NCBI GenBank assembly: GCA_019638525.1
Contig: JAHBTO010000006.1
Span: 1 to 64,000 of the forward strand
Origin: Ferruginibacter sp.
Lineage (GTDB): Bacteria; Bacteroidota; Bacteroidia; Chitinophagales; Chitinophagaceae
Direction of reading: 5' to 3'
DNA length: 64,000 bases
The translations under genes were made by a program, and so were the position numbers. Below the pieces are notes generated by a model, which worked only from the letters and a program-made list of their open reading frames with translations, made no database searches and was not told the DNA's origin. This document shows positions 53,633 to 63,516 of this stretch, piece by piece (within the stretch, counting starts at the first letter, position 1; each line of letters opens with the position of its first letter).

Positions 53633-54466
53633 ATGATTAATAACAGTTTTACTTTTATTAAAAAATATCCCCCGGGAGTAATCATAAGCGGCATACTTGC
53701 GGTTTTTATATTGTCAACAATGGCAATAGACTGGTTAAATGCTTTTGTAAACCAATACAGTTTTTATTTTTCAGAGTCGTTCCTATTCAGTTCTTTTTGG
53801 TGGATTTTTATACCCCTTATAATTTTTCAGCAATATTTTTCTAAGCTATACAAATCAAAATTTGCTACATTTTTATTGATTATAATTCCCCTGTTTGTTC
53901 ATCTTTTTGTATATCCTGCAGTTGTATGGCTGCTTTCAACAGTTTTTTATAACCATAGTTTTGCTTACTTGCAAACACTTTTATATGAGTTAGAGTCGTA
54001 TAGTTTTATTCTACTGATTGTTTATACACTGCCATTTATTTTATTAAAAAATATAAATCAAGTACAAACAACGCAAAATATATCCAACACCCTCACTTTT
54101 GAATTACCAGCAAACAAAATAATATCATCAATACCTGTTAGTGATGGCAGGAAAAAACAGGTGATACAAACTGCCGATATTTTATACATCATGGCCAGTT
54201 CTCCATATATACATATCCATACCGGTCAAAAAAAATATATTCATAATCAGTCTCTAAAATCCATTTCATTACAATTAGATGGCGCCATATTTATTCGTAT
54301 TCATAAATCATATATTGTAAATATTAAAGCAGTTTCGTTTTACACTTCGAGGCAAAACGGCGATTACGATATCACATTAATTAACGGTACCCGGTTGAGG
54401 TTAAGCCGCAATTACGCAGCCCTGTTCAGGCAAAATATGGAAATAGCCCATCAGGTTACAGCATAA
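53633..54466 (+). CDS. LytTR-family regulator with membrane-spanning sensor part
   Basis: A 277-residue protein with about four N-terminal membrane spans (~17-150) and a C-terminal LytTR DNA-binding domain (~165-275): ADILYIMASSPYIHIHTGQK, then FIRIHKSYIVNIKAVSFYTS, and NGTRLRLSRNYAALFRQ. No receiver domain is present, so it is a one-component membrane regulator. It lies 43 bp after the metallo-beta-lactamase, which makes it a candidate regulator of that gene. Confidence 0.9.
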   Translation: MINNSFTFIKKYPPGVIISGILAVFILSTMAIDWLNAFVNQYSFYFSESFLFSSFWWIFIPLIIFQQYFSKLYKSKFATFLLIIIPLFVHLFVYPAVVWLLSTVFYNHSFAYLQTLLYELESYSFILLIVYTLPFILLKNINQVQTTQNISNTLTFELPANKIISSIPVSDGRKKQVIQTADILYIMASSPYIHIHTGQKKYIHNQSLKSISLQLDGAIFIRIHKSYIVNIKAVSFYTSRQNGDYDITLINGTRLRLSRNYAALFRQNMEIAHQVTA

Positions 54467-54535
54467 TTACATCAGGTTAGCATATTTTATTTGTAAATGG
54501 GCTGCTGCTGATACTATTATTGTAAAAATTTTATC

Positions 54536-55750
54536 ATGAAGCTCATTACTCTATTAATTACGGTTGCCATGTTGCTAAGTTGCAGCGGCCAATCAGGCAA
54601 AAAAGCACAGGAAGCTAACCGGGCAATAGTAGGTTCTACAAACCGGGTGGGTGGCGATTGTGAAGAAGGCTACTGCGAATTGATTTATTATGGTATGCCC
54701 AAAGAAATGAATAACACAGATACCAGCGCCGGATGGTACGAAGCAGGGCGAAAATTATTGGTTACCGGAACTGTATATCAAATTGATGGCCGCACCCCTG
54801 CGCCCAATGTAATTGTTTATTATCATCATACCGATAACAACGGTTATTATTCGCCGGGCGATGGCAAACCATTAAACAGTACCAGGCACGGGCATATCAG
54901 GGGATGGGTTAAAACCGATAATGATGGACGCTATTCCATTTACACTATTCGTCCCGGGCCTTACCCCAAAGTAGAAGACCCCGAACATATTCACCTCATT
55001 ATTAAAGAGCCTAACATTGCTAATGAATACTGGATAAATGATTTGGTTTTTGATGATGACCCAAGGCTGCTGCCCTTTCGCAAAAAACATCCCGAAGAAA
55101 ACCCCCGATGCGGCAGCGGTACGCTGCGTGTGCTACTGGCCGATAGTATGCAAATTGCCGAACATGATATAGTATTAGGATTAAATATCCCCAATTATCC
55201 TGTAAAGCAAAATGATTCAGTTTCTTCCGGTTTAAACATTGGCGATGGCCAGCCTTCATTTAGTCCCTATCATGCTTTTGGGCCCGATAAAGGCTCTACC
55301 GCCTGCCCCGTGTGCAAATACGGTCGTTACCAGGGCATCATCTATTTTGCCGGCAATAACCCTGACTGGGAAAAAGTTAAAAAATGGCTGCAGTTTTTAG
55401 AAGAGCAAAGTAAAACTTATGGCAAATACCTTAAAGCATATTTTGTTTATAGCAACAACAAAACACCAGGGAATAAACAAATTGCTAACCTCGAAAAATT
55501 AGGTACCGAATTACATATCCTGCATACAGCATTAACCATTGTTCCATCCTGGCAGGATAAAGAAAGCGATGTGTACCTAAACAAAATCAACCCAACTGTA
55601 CAAAACACAATTATCATTTACAAACACCGGAACATTGTTGATAAATATATCAACCTGCAACCAACAACCCAAAACTTTCAGTTAATTACAGCCGCTTTAA
55701 GCCGTACCCGTGGTGTATACCAGGATTTTCCAGAGCCAGCGCATGAATAA
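54536..55750 (+). CDS. Lipoprotein: intradiol ring-cleavage dioxygenase-like domain plus C-terminal thioredoxin-like domain
   Basis: A 404-residue lipoprotein (LLSC, Cys at ~16). Residues ~70-200 form an intradiol dioxygenase fold. Its candidate iron ligands are kept: Tyr in NNGYYSPG, Tyr in RPGPYP and the two His of EHIHLI. The C-terminal ~150 residues look like a redoxin fold (STACPVCKYGRYQGIIYFAG) with a CxxC pair. The family usually lacks this second domain. It may oxidise an aromatic compound near the membrane, with unknown redox partner. Confidence 0.82.
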   Translation: MKLITLLITVAMLLSCSGQSGKKAQEANRAIVGSTNRVGGDCEEGYCELIYYGMPKEMNNTDTSAGWYEAGRKLLVTGTVYQIDGRTPAPNVIVYYHHTDNNGYYSPGDGKPLNSTRHGHIRGWVKTDNDGRYSIYTIRPGPYPKVEDPEHIHLIIKEPNIANEYWINDLVFDDDPRLLPFRKKHPEENPRCGSGTLRVLLADSMQIAEHDIVLGLNIPNYPVKQNDSVSSGLNIGDGQPSFSPYHAFGPDKGSTACPVCKYGRYQGIIYFAGNNPDWEKVKKWLQFLEEQSKTYGKYLKAYFVYSNNKTPGNKQIANLEKLGTELHILHTALTIVPSWQDKESDVYLNKINPTVQNTIIIYKHRNIVDKYINLQPTTQNFQLITAALSRTRGVYQDFPEPAHE

Positions 55751-55794
55751 ACGTATTGAATATTGCTTTTACAGTAATTCATATTTATATTTGA

Positions 55795-56172
55795 ATGAAA
55801 ACTCCTGCCATGAAAGTAACTCCCGAACATAATGACCGTATTGCAAAAATGTCGTTCGCATCTGTTTATCCGCATTATATAACAAAAGTTGAAAGCAAGG
55901 GACGATCAATAAAAGAACTGCAGCAGGTAATAGAATGGCTTACCGGTTTTAATGAAAAGAAACTACAGGAAATGATTGACAGGAAAGTAAATTTTGAAAC
56001 CTTTTTTAAGGAAGCAAAACTAAACCCCAATGCCAAATTAATAACAGGTGTTATTTGCGGTTACAGGATTGAAGAGATAGAATATCCCCTCACAAAAAAA
56101 GCAAGGTACCTTGATAAACTGGTTGATGAACTTGCTAAAGGAAGAAAGATGGAAAAAATTTTAAGGAAATAA
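55795..56172 (+). CDS. DUF2200-family protein
   Basis: A 125-residue protein resembling DUF2200 throughout: [19 protein letters not shown], then [17 protein letters not shown], and ending [20 protein letters not shown]. These small cytoplasmic proteins have no established role. A second ATG at 55810 is possible. Convergent with the following gene. Confidence 0.88.
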   Translation: MKTPAMKVTPEHNDRIAKMSFASVYPHYITKVESKGRSIKELQQVIEWLTGFNEKKLQEMIDRKVNFETFFKEAKLNPNAKLITGVICGYRIEEIEYPLTKKARYLDKLVDELAKGRKMEKILRK

Positions 56173-56270
56173 GTTTTCAAATAATTTAGTCACCATCTGC
56201 AATCAGATTTTCCAGCAAACATCAAATTTAACTTTAACTTTAATTTTTAAAAACCAATTGCTTTCTAAAA

Positions 56271-57818
56271 TCATCTAATTCTTTTACCAGTTGAAAACTT
56301 TTCTTTGATGATATCCTGCACATGTACGCCGCTTATCTTGCTTTGCAACCACGATATCACATCAAGATATACAAAGGCTCGGCTCTCCAATGGGTTGCCC
56401 TCATACTTTTTTAATTTAGTGAGCAGTTTTTCAAACTCGGGTTTTAATGCATGTGCTCCCACCCTGAATGAGCGCCGTAAAAAAGCAAACATCTCCTCTT
56501 CTACCCTGCTAAGGCTTTCCATATTTGCCATGTAGCGGTAAACAGATTTGATGAGATACTCCAGTAATTCAAAATTACCCAGTTCATAGTGTGCAATCAG
56601 GTGCAGCAGGCGTGCATAACATTGCAGGTCGGTTCTTAAATCGCCACGCTGGTTAATAATGCGGTTTAAATAATCAATGGCTTTTTCATTATCGCCACTG
56701 CCAAAATAAAGGCATGCAATCTTGTAATAAAATACAAGCACCCGGTGTGTGTCAAGATACAATCCATACTCTTTAAGCATTTTTTCTAAAAAAGGAACCA
56801 GCTTAAGTCCTTTTGTAAAATTGCCCTGCAAAAAATAAAGGTTTATCCTTGCTGTATATAAATATTGGTATGCTAGTATCCTGTTAATTTCATTGTGCTG
56901 TAAATGTTTTTGCCTGGTAAATTGTTCAAACTGTTTTATGGTTTGCGACAGTTTTCCTGCATTTATTAAACTAAAATGAGCGCTCATAAGGTTATGCATG
57001 CCTTTAATGTATGCACTTGTTTCAACTTTAATCATGCCGGGTTGTTGCTCAAATAAATCAACCCATTTTTGTGAGTATTTGTAATAATGCAAAAAATCCT
57101 GGCGAATGAATGCGTACCATACGTAACTCTGAAAAAGATACAATCGTTCATAAAACCCTTTTGCGTTTATATTAACCGGAAGATTGCTTTCAAAAAATAT
57201 ACGGATGTTTTTTATATCCTTTTCATTGCGTGCATGGCCATTTTTTATATACCAGCCATATAATTGTAATGAAAGATTGGATAGTTGATTGACCAACGTT
57301 AGCTGGCTGTTTACAGTAATAGATTCATTTGAAAGTTTCTCTGCCCTATCCTGCATGCTTCTTGTAATAAACAAACTCTCAATCTTTTTCTCAAAAAACA
57401 ATGCCTGTTGCAGGTATGTTAGTTGCTGAAATTCTTTTGCAGTTTCTTTCAGCCTGTCAAGCATTTTAAGGCTTTGCAGGTAAAGCCCTTTATTAAACAA
57501 AATTCTTGCATGATCCATTTGTTCATGCAATCTTATATCTATATTTTCATCATCTTTTATCAGCCGCAGGCTTGATAGTATTTGTTTATACAATGCAGCT
57601 TTTATGTTCGACAGTTGCTGTTTCTTTACACCCGTTGCTTTTTTAAGCAATAACCGTTCATCGTACTCTGCCATCTTATCCAAAGCATCAAAAAGCTGAA
57701 TGGTTTTTAGGTTTTCAGTAGCTGTATTTCTGCGGGCATAAAGTTTAAAATTTCGTTTTTCGCTTTTTTCCAGCGATTTAACTAATTGAAAAAGGGCATC
57801 TGTGGATCGGTTGGGCAT
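56271..57818 (-). CDS. Large helical (TPR-like) protein, unknown function
   Basis: A 515-residue cytoplasmic protein with no signal peptide or membrane span. It begins DALFQLVKSLEKSEKRNFKL and is built almost entirely of helix pairs (ILFNKGLYLQSLKMLDRLKE, ACLYFGSGDNEKAIDYLNRI), resembling tetratricopeptide arrays. No family was recognised with confidence. It is divergent from leuA with a 199 bp shared gap, but there is no evidence it regulates the leu genes. Confidence 0.7.
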   Translation of the reverse strand: MPNRSTDALFQLVKSLEKSEKRNFKLYARRNTATENLKTIQLFDALDKMAEYDERLLLKKATGVKKQQLSNIKAALYKQILSSLRLIKDDENIDIRLHEQMDHARILFNKGLYLQSLKMLDRLKETAKEFQQLTYLQQALFFEKKIESLFITRSMQDRAEKLSNESITVNSQLTLVNQLSNLSLQLYGWYIKNGHARNEKDIKNIRIFFESNLPVNINAKGFYERLYLFQSYVWYAFIRQDFLHYYKYSQKWVDLFEQQPGMIKVETSAYIKGMHNLMSAHFSLINAGKLSQTIKQFEQFTRQKHLQHNEINRILAYQYLYTARINLYFLQGNFTKGLKLVPFLEKMLKEYGLYLDTHRVLVFYYKIACLYFGSGDNEKAIDYLNRIINQRGDLRTDLQCYARLLHLIAHYELGNFELLEYLIKSVYRYMANMESLSRVEEEMFAFLRRSFRVGAHALKPEFEKLLTKLKKYEGNPLESRAFVYLDVISWLQSKISGVHVQDIIKEKFSTGKRIR

Positions 57819-57910
57819 TGTAGTTCAAATTTTTTAAAATGCTTTACAGTAAAGGCTTTCAGCCAATTTTAAGGTTGTTACAAAGTGTAAACCGATATGT
57901 AGTTTGATTT

Positions 57911-57939
57911 TTGCACCCTTCATATCTAAGGTAGTTTTG
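57911..57939 (+). promoter_or_regulatory. Bacteroidota-type promoter of the leu operon
   Basis: TTG at 57911-57913, 18 bp spacer, TAGTTTTG at 57932-57939: both elements match the consensus. The leuA ATG follows 78 bp downstream, leaving a short untranslated leader with no obvious leader peptide. Confidence 0.65.
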
Positions 57940-58017
57940 TATGGTAAGGCTGATAATCATATCTGCAATACAAAAGTAAGCAGTCCAATTTTTATCTAAC
58001 TAATTTTTCATTTTATC

Positions 58018-59187
58018 ATGGCAGCAGGAAAAGTTGACATTTTTGATACCACCCTAAGGGATGGAGAGCAGGTACCGGGTTGTAAATTAAATACAAAAGA
58101 AAAGCTAGAGATAGCGCTTCAGTTAGAAGCCCTGGGTGTTGATATAATAGAAGCCGGTTTCCCCATTTCTTCGCCCGGCGATTTTGAATCGGTGGAACAA
58201 ATTTCAAAAGCAGTAAAAAACGCAACAGTGTGTGGCCTTACCCGTGCCGTGCAAAAAGATATTGAAGTAGCTGCACAGTCGTTAAGATATGCAGTAAGGC
58301 CAAGGATACATACAGGCATCGGCACATCCGACTTGCATATCAAATCAAAATTCAACTCAACAAGAGAAGATATTTTGCAAAGAGCCATTCAATGTGTAAA
58401 ATGGGCAAGAAATTTTACCGATGATGTGGAGTTTTATGCAGAAGATGCAGGCAGAACTGATAATGATTACCTGGCAAAAGTAATTGAAGCCGTTATTAAA
58501 GCAGGCGCCTCTGTAGTAAACATACCAGATACCACAGGTTATTGCCTCCCGTACCAGTACGGCGAAAAGATTGCATACCTCATAAACAATGTTCCAAATA
58601 TTGATAAAGCCGTTATCTCCTGTCATTGTCATAATGATTTAGGATTGGCAACTGCTAATTCTATTGCAGGTGTAATTGCCGGAGCAAGGCAAATTGAATG
58701 TACCATTAATGGTTTGGGAGAAAGAGCCGGCAATACTTCATTGGAAGAAGTGGTGATGATTATTAAACAACACAAACATTTAGGACTGCACACAAATATT
58801 ATTACAGAACAGTTGAATCCTTTAAGCCGTAAAGTTTCTGATACGATGCGGATGCCGGTTCAACCTAACAAGGCTATTGTGGGCAGTAATGCATTCTCTC
58901 ATTCATCGGGTATTCACCAGGATGGCTTTTTGAAAAATGCACAGACTTATGAAATTATCACTCCCGAAGAAGTGGGCGCCGATAGCTCTAAAATCGTTCT
59001 TACAGCAAGAAGCGGAAGAAGTGCATTGGCATATCGTTTTCAAAATTTAGGCTTCCAGTTTAACAGGAACGATGTGGATGTATTGTACAATGAATTTTTA
59101 AAAGTGGCAGACAGTAAAAAAGAAGTGGAAGATGCTGACTTGTCTTTAATAGCAAAAAAATATCAATCAAACGTAGCGCTTGCATAA
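58018..59187 (+). CDS. leuA: 2-isopropylmalate synthase, short form
   Basis: A 389-residue synthase of the first committed step of leucine biosynthesis: 2-oxoisovalerate plus acetyl-CoA to 2-isopropylmalate. The barrel motifs are [15 protein letters not shown] (near the N-terminus), [15 protein letters not shown] (metal His) and the GxGER-like [15 protein letters not shown]. Compared with full LeuA (~500 residues), the C-terminal regulatory domain that binds leucine is absent, so feedback inhibition by leucine is unlikely. First gene of leuACDB; stop and leuC start are two bases apart. Confidence 0.94.
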   Translation: MAAGKVDIFDTTLRDGEQVPGCKLNTKEKLEIALQLEALGVDIIEAGFPISSPGDFESVEQISKAVKNATVCGLTRAVQKDIEVAAQSLRYAVRPRIHTGIGTSDLHIKSKFNSTREDILQRAIQCVKWARNFTDDVEFYAEDAGRTDNDYLAKVIEAVIKAGASVVNIPDTTGYCLPYQYGEKIAYLINNVPNIDKAVISCHCHNDLGLATANSIAGVIAGARQIECTINGLGERAGNTSLEEVVMIIKQHKHLGLHTNIITEQLNPLSRKVSDTMRMPVQPNKAIVGSNAFSHSSGIHQDGFLKNAQTYEIITPEEVGADSSKIVLTARSGRSALAYRFQNLGFQFNRNDVDVLYNEFLKVADSKKEVEDADLSLIAKKYQSNVALA

Positions 59188-59188
59188 G

Positions 59189-60589
59189 ATGAGTAAAACA
59201 TTATTCGATAAAATCTGGGAAAAACATATCGTCAAAACAATTGATGGCGGCCCTTCTGTTTTGTATATCGATCGTCATTTTATTCACGAAGTAACCAGCC
59301 CACAGGCTTTTACCGGGTTGAATAAAAGAGGTATTAAAGTTTTTCGCCCGGCTCAAACCATTGCTACAGCCGATCATAATGTACCTACCTTAAATCAACA
59401 TTTGCCCATTAAAGAAGAGTTAAGCCGCCTGCAGGTAGAAGCATTAAAGAAAAACTGTGCACAACATGGAGTGGAATTATATGGGCTTGGCCATCCGTTC
59501 CAGGGTATTGTTCATGTAATTGGTCCCGAGCTTGGCATCACTCAGCCCGGCATGACAATTGTTTGTGGCGACAGCCATACATCTACACATGGCGCTTTTG
59601 GTTCTATTGCTTTTGGTATTGGTACAAGCGAAGTGGAAATGGTGTTAGCTACCCAATGCCTGTTACAAAGCAAACCCAAACTGATGCGTATTAATGTAGA
59701 TGGCGTTTTAAATAAAGGCGTAGTATCAAAAGATATTGTATTGTACATCTTATCAAAAATTACTGCAAGTGGCGCCACGGGCTATGCAGTGGAATTTGCC
59801 GGCTCTGCTATCCGCTCATTAAGCATGGAAGCCCGGATGACTATTTGCAACATGAGTATTGAAATGGGCGGCCGATGTGGATTGATTGCGCCTGATGAAA
59901 CTACATTCAATTATATAAAAGGAAGAGCTTTTGCACCTAAGGATGCTGCATGGGATGAATCTATGGCATACTGGAAATCTTTATACAGCGATAATGATGC
60001 GGTATTTGATAAGGAATATCACTTTAAGGCAGAAGATATAGAACCAATGATAACCTATGGAACCAACCCCGGAATGGGCATTGGTATTTCTGAAAAAATT
60101 CCCACAACAGAAACCATTAATGAAAATGATAAATCGGGTTTATCTAAATCATTAACCTATATGGGCCTGCAACAAGGCAGTAATATAAAAGGACAAAAAA
60201 TTGATTATGTATTTATTGGCAGTTGCACCAACTCAAGAATAGAAGACCTGAGGATGGTGGCATCATTTGTAAAAGGCAAAAAGAAAGCAAATGATGTGGA
60301 AGTATGGGTAGTGCCGGGAAGCAAGCAGGTGGAAGCACAGGCTATTGCAGAAGGCATTGATAAAATTTTTGAAGAAGCAGGTTTCATGCTAAGGCAACCG
60401 GGTTGCTCTGCCTGCCTTGGTATGAATGAAGATAAAATACCGGCTGGTAAATATTGTATCAGCACCAGCAACAGGAATTTTGAAGGAAGACAGGGCGCCG
60501 GTGCAAGAACATTATTAGCCAGTCCGCTTACTGCAGCAGCTGCGGCAATAACAGGTGTAGTAACAGATGTAAGGGAATTATTGAATTAA
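59189..60589 (+). CDS. leuC: 3-isopropylmalate dehydratase large subunit
   Basis: A 466-residue aconitase-family subunit that isomerises 2- to 3-isopropylmalate with LeuD. The ATG at 59189 fits; a TTG three codons upstream overlaps leuA. Fe-S ligands are visible in [12 protein letters not shown] and in [14 protein letters not shown]. The substrate loop has [14 protein letters not shown]. Length matches the family. It overlaps no neighbour; leuD begins two bases after its stop. Confidence 0.96.
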   Translation: MSKTLFDKIWEKHIVKTIDGGPSVLYIDRHFIHEVTSPQAFTGLNKRGIKVFRPAQTIATADHNVPTLNQHLPIKEELSRLQVEALKKNCAQHGVELYGLGHPFQGIVHVIGPELGITQPGMTIVCGDSHTSTHGAFGSIAFGIGTSEVEMVLATQCLLQSKPKLMRINVDGVLNKGVVSKDIVLYILSKITASGATGYAVEFAGSAIRSLSMEARMTICNMSIEMGGRCGLIAPDETTFNYIKGRAFAPKDAAWDESMAYWKSLYSDNDAVFDKEYHFKAEDIEPMITYGTNPGMGIGISEKIPTTETINENDKSGLSKSLTYMGLQQGSNIKGQKIDYVFIGSCTNSRIEDLRMVASFVKGKKKANDVEVWVVPGSKQVEAQAIAEGIDKIFEEAGFMLRQPGCSACLGMNEDKIPAGKYCISTSNRNFEGRQGAGARTLLASPLTAAAAAITGVVTDVRELLN

Positions 60590-60590
60590 T

Positions 60591-61175
60591 ATGAAAGCAA
60601 TAACTACGATAAACAGCCGCTTTGTTCCTGTCAATGTTGAAAATATTGATACCGACCAGATCATCCCGGCCCGTTTTTTAAAAGCCACTACCAAAGAAGG
60701 TTTTGGAAAAAATCTTTTTCGTGACTGGAGGTATGAAAATGATGACGAAACAAAACCCAAAAAAGATTTTCCGTTAAACCAACCAGCATACAGTGGCGAA
60801 ATATTGGTGGCCGGAAAAAATTTTGGCTGCGGTTCTTCCCGTGAACATGCGGCCTGGGCCATACTGGATGCAGGTTTCAGGGTGGTGGTATCAAGTTTTT
60901 TTGCTGATATTTTTAAAAACAATGCTCTCAATAACGGCGTATTGCCTGTGCAGGTAAGCGATGCATTTCTGCATAAAATATTTGCACAGGATAGCAATAC
61001 GGAGCTAACCGTTGACCTTGAAAAACAAAGAATCACCATCAATGCAACAAACGAGCAGGAACATTTTGACATCAACAGCTATAAAAAAACATGCCTGCTC
61101 AACGGCTATGATGATATTGATTTTTTGCTGAGTATTAAAGAAGACATACAAAAATTTGAAACCCTAACAACATAA
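60591..61175 (+). CDS. leuD: 3-isopropylmalate dehydratase small subunit
   Basis: A 194-residue swivelling domain that pairs with LeuC. The motifs [16 protein letters not shown] near the N-terminus and [17 protein letters not shown] in the middle are those that close the active site. Length is as expected. Starts two bases after leuC and ends seven bases before leuB. Confidence 0.96.
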   Translation: MKAITTINSRFVPVNVENIDTDQIIPARFLKATTKEGFGKNLFRDWRYENDDETKPKKDFPLNQPAYSGEILVAGKNFGCGSSREHAAWAILDAGFRVVVSSFFADIFKNNALNNGVLPVQVSDAFLHKIFAQDSNTELTVDLEKQRITINATNEQEHFDINSYKKTCLLNGYDDIDFLLSIKEDIQKFETLTT

Positions 61176-61181
61176 ACCTGT

Positions 61182-62306
61182 ATGATAAAGAAAATTGCAG
61201 TAATAGAAGGCGATGGCATTGGCCCCGAAGTAACCAAACAATCCATCAATGTATTAAATGCCATTGCCGAAAACTACGGCCACCAGTTTATTTACAAATA
61301 TGGCTTGATGGGTGCCGTGGCCATTGATAAAACCGGTAACCCCTTGCCCGATGAAACAATTGACACTTGTCTCAACAGCGATGCTATCTTATTTGGAGCA
61401 ATAGGTCATCCAAAATACGACAACAACCCCAATGCAAAAGTGAGGCCAGAACAGGGTTTGCTGAAACTTAGGAAAACATTGCAATTGTATGCCAATATCC
61501 GCCCCATCAATACATATCCATCGCTGCAGCATTTATCTCCGTTAAAAAGTAAAAACATTGAAGCGGTTGATTTTATCATCTTTCGTGAACTAACAGGCGG
61601 TATTTATTTCGGTAAAAAAGAATTAAGTGCAGATGGTACACAGGCTTCAGATGATTGTGTGTATAACCGTGAAGAAATTGAACGTATGGCACACCTTGCA
61701 TTTCATTTTGCTCAGAAAGAAAACAGGAGAAAAAAAGTTACGCTTGTAGACAAAGCCAACGTTTTGGAAACTTCGAGGCTTTGGAGAAAAGTGGTGCAGG
61801 AAATTGCCGCACAATATCCCGATGTAATTGTAGAATATATGTTTGTTGATAATGCAGCGATGCAAATTATTTTAAATCCAAAACAGTTTGATATCGTACT
61901 AACTGAAAACATGTTTGGCGATATCATCAGCGATGAAGCAAGTGTGATAAGCGGTTCATTGGGCTTGTTGCCTTCTGCATCCATCGGCACAGGCGGACTT
62001 GCATTGTTTGAACCCATACATGGTTCTTACCCTCAGGCTGCCGGTAAAGATATTGCCAACCCTATTGGCTCCATACTTTCTGCAGCCATGCTGCTTGAAT
62101 ACCTTGGTATGAAAGAAGAAGCAGATACTGTAAGAAAAGCTGTAGAATGGACATTGCAGAATGGTTTTGTAACCAAAGACATTGACCCTGTCAATTTCTA
62201 TTTCACTTCTACCCTTGGCGAACTAATTACTGATTATATCAATGGCGTGGTGCCCGGTTCGGTAAAGAAAGAAAATATAGAGTTGAGAAAATCAACCATT
62301 ATATAA
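61182..62306 (+). CDS. leuB: 3-isopropylmalate dehydrogenase
   Basis: A 374-residue NAD-dependent oxidative decarboxylase forming 2-oxoisocaproate. Visible are the start IAVIEGDGIGPEV, the substrate strand FRELTGGIYFGKK, the metal Asp region ENMFGDIISDEASV, and the NAD loop EPIHGSYPQAAGKDIANP. Length matches the family. Last gene of leuACDB; 273 bp separate it from ilvE. Confidence 0.96.
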   Translation: MIKKIAVIEGDGIGPEVTKQSINVLNAIAENYGHQFIYKYGLMGAVAIDKTGNPLPDETIDTCLNSDAILFGAIGHPKYDNNPNAKVRPEQGLLKLRKTLQLYANIRPINTYPSLQHLSPLKSKNIEAVDFIIFRELTGGIYFGKKELSADGTQASDDCVYNREEIERMAHLAFHFAQKENRRKKVTLVDKANVLETSRLWRKVVQEIAAQYPDVIVEYMFVDNAAMQIILNPKQFDIVLTENMFGDIISDEASVISGSLGLLPSASIGTGGLALFEPIHGSYPQAAGKDIANPIGSILSAAMLLEYLGMKEEADTVRKAVEWTLQNGFVTKDIDPVNFYFTSTLGELITDYINGVVPGSVKKENIELRKSTII

Positions 62307-62371
62307 ACAGGCTATTAACGAAGGCCTTAAAAAAAACTTGCTTGTACAGTTCTTTTTTAAAGTGGCGGATG

Positions 62372-62379
62372 TATATTTG
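62372..62379 (+). promoter_or_regulatory. -7 box of the promoter for the ilv attenuator
   Basis: TATATTTG matches TAnnTTTG exactly and lies 16 bp before the leader-peptide ATG. No TTG lies at the ideal -33 distance (nearest at 62342). This would give ilvED its own transcript starting near 62386, apart from any read-through from leuB. Confidence 0.6.
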
Positions 62380-62394
62380 CAACAGATTCATCTA

Positions 62395-62499
62395 ATGAAG
62401 AAGCAAAACACATATAATATTATTAACCAAATAGCTGCAATTATTATTGTGGCCATTATTATTATACCTGTTTCTTCGGGAGGTGGAGTACTATTATAA
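62395..62499 (+). CDS. Branched-chain amino-acid leader peptide (attenuator)
   Basis: A 34-codon frame, MKKQNTYNIINQIAAIIIVA then IIIIPVSSGGGVLL. Ten codons are Ile, three Val and two Leu, with the Ile runs in the middle, as expected for ribosome stalling when these amino acids run short. It lies after a -7 box and before a strong terminator, directly upstream of ilvE. Its GGA-GGT-GGA codons overlap a segment (62479-62486) that can pair with the 5' arm of the terminator. No homology search was possible. The codon bias and position make the assignment strong. Confidence 0.88.
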   Translation: MKKQNTYNIINQIAAIIIVAIIIIPVSSGGGVLL

Positions 62500-62531
62500 A
62501 CTAAATTTAAAAAATATACAGACCCGCCTCC
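62479..62531 (+). promoter_or_regulatory. Candidate antiterminator pairing
   Basis: GGAGGTGG (62479-62486) inside the leader's Gly codons can pair over eight bases, with one G-T, with CCGCCTCC (62524-62531), which is part of the 5' arm of the terminator. The two structures exclude each other. A ribosome that reaches the leader stop codon would cover the first segment and favour the terminator; one that stalls at the Ile codons leaves it free. Confidence 0.65.
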
Positions 62532-62548
62532 GGAAGGCGGGTTTTTTT
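62522..62548 (+). terminator. Attenuator terminator before ilvE
   Basis: ACCCGCCT (62522-62529) and AGGCGGGT (62535-62542) form a perfect 8-bp stem with a 5-base loop, followed by seven Ts (62542-62548). It lies 31 bp before the ilvE ATG and so would stop transcription before the structural genes. Confidence 0.9.
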
Positions 62549-62579
62549 ATGCTTATACAATTACAAAAACAGGTAAATC

Positions 62580-63515
62580 ATGGCAAACTATTACAACAGC
62601 AACACAGTTATTTATCACAATGGTGAATTTTTAAAAGCCGTTGATGCAAAGACGGATCTTTACGGGCAATCGTTACACTATGGCTATGCAGTATTTGAAG
62701 GCATACGTTCGTATAAGACCACAACAGGCGAAACAAAAATATTTAAAGCTGTTGAACATTATGACAGGTTGCAACAATCTGCTTTAGCCGTAAACCTGCC
62801 ATACCATTGGAATACAGAAGAATTGATTAGCACCACATACGAGTTGCTGCACAGGAATAATTTACAGGATGCTTATATCCGTCCGCTCATTTATGCACCA
62901 GCCAATATGAGTTTTGTACAAAACAAAGAATCGTTTATTGCCATTGAAGTTTGGGAAATGCAACCTTTTCTTGGTGAGCAACTTTTAAAAGTGATGAGTT
63001 CATCTTTTCAAAGGCCCAACCCCAAAGGATTTAAAATTACTGCCAAAGTAAGCGGCCATTATGTAAACTCCATACTTGCCAGCCAGGAAGCAAAAGCAAA
63101 AGGGTACGATGAAGCATTGTTATCCGACATAAACGGATTTGTGGCAGAAGCACCGGGCGCCAATATATTTTATGAAAAACACGGAAAATTATTTACACCA
63201 TCATTGGGAAATATACTGCCGGGTATTACAAGGGCAACGGTTATTGAAATCTGTAAAGAAAAAGGTATACCCGTTACTGAAAAACAAATTACAACTGAAG
63301 AGTTATTACAAGCCGATGCAGCATTCTTTTGCGGCACGGCCGCCGAAGTGATAGGCTTTGAAAGCCTCGACGGTATTAAGTTTACAAAAGATTGGAATAA
63401 AAGCATCAGTAAACAAATACAGGATGCATATAAGCGCAGGGTAACTTCTTCAAACAGTTTCTTAGCTGAACCATCAAAAGAAAAATTTCAGCTGGAAAAA
63501 ATTGTTTTACAATAA
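62580..63515 (+). CDS. ilvE: Branched-chain amino-acid aminotransferase
   Basis: A 311-residue fold-type IV PLP enzyme that makes or degrades Leu, Ile and Val by transamination. Motifs include [11 protein letters not shown] near the N-terminus, the PLP Lys region [14 protein letters not shown], and [11 protein letters not shown] with [10 protein letters not shown]. Length fits. It is preceded by an Ile-rich leader peptide and terminator, so its expression should rise when branched-chain amino acids are scarce. ilvD begins one base after its stop. Confidence 0.95.
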   Translation: MANYYNSNTVIYHNGEFLKAVDAKTDLYGQSLHYGYAVFEGIRSYKTTTGETKIFKAVEHYDRLQQSALAVNLPYHWNTEELISTTYELLHRNNLQDAYIRPLIYAPANMSFVQNKESFIAIEVWEMQPFLGEQLLKVMSSSFQRPNPKGFKITAKVSGHYVNSILASQEAKAKGYDEALLSDINGFVAEAPGANIFYEKHGKLFTPSLGNILPGITRATVIEICKEKGIPVTEKQITTEELLQADAAFFCGTAAEVIGFESLDGIKFTKDWNKSISKQIQDAYKRRVTSSNSFLAEPSKEKFQLEKIVLQ

Positions 63516-63516
63516 A

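Noticed and set aside
57839..57907. Short frame before leuA with Ile/Leu codons (starts MLYSKGFQPILRLL)
   Set aside because: It lies upstream of the leuA promoter, has few branched-chain codons and no terminator follows, so it is not an attenuator.
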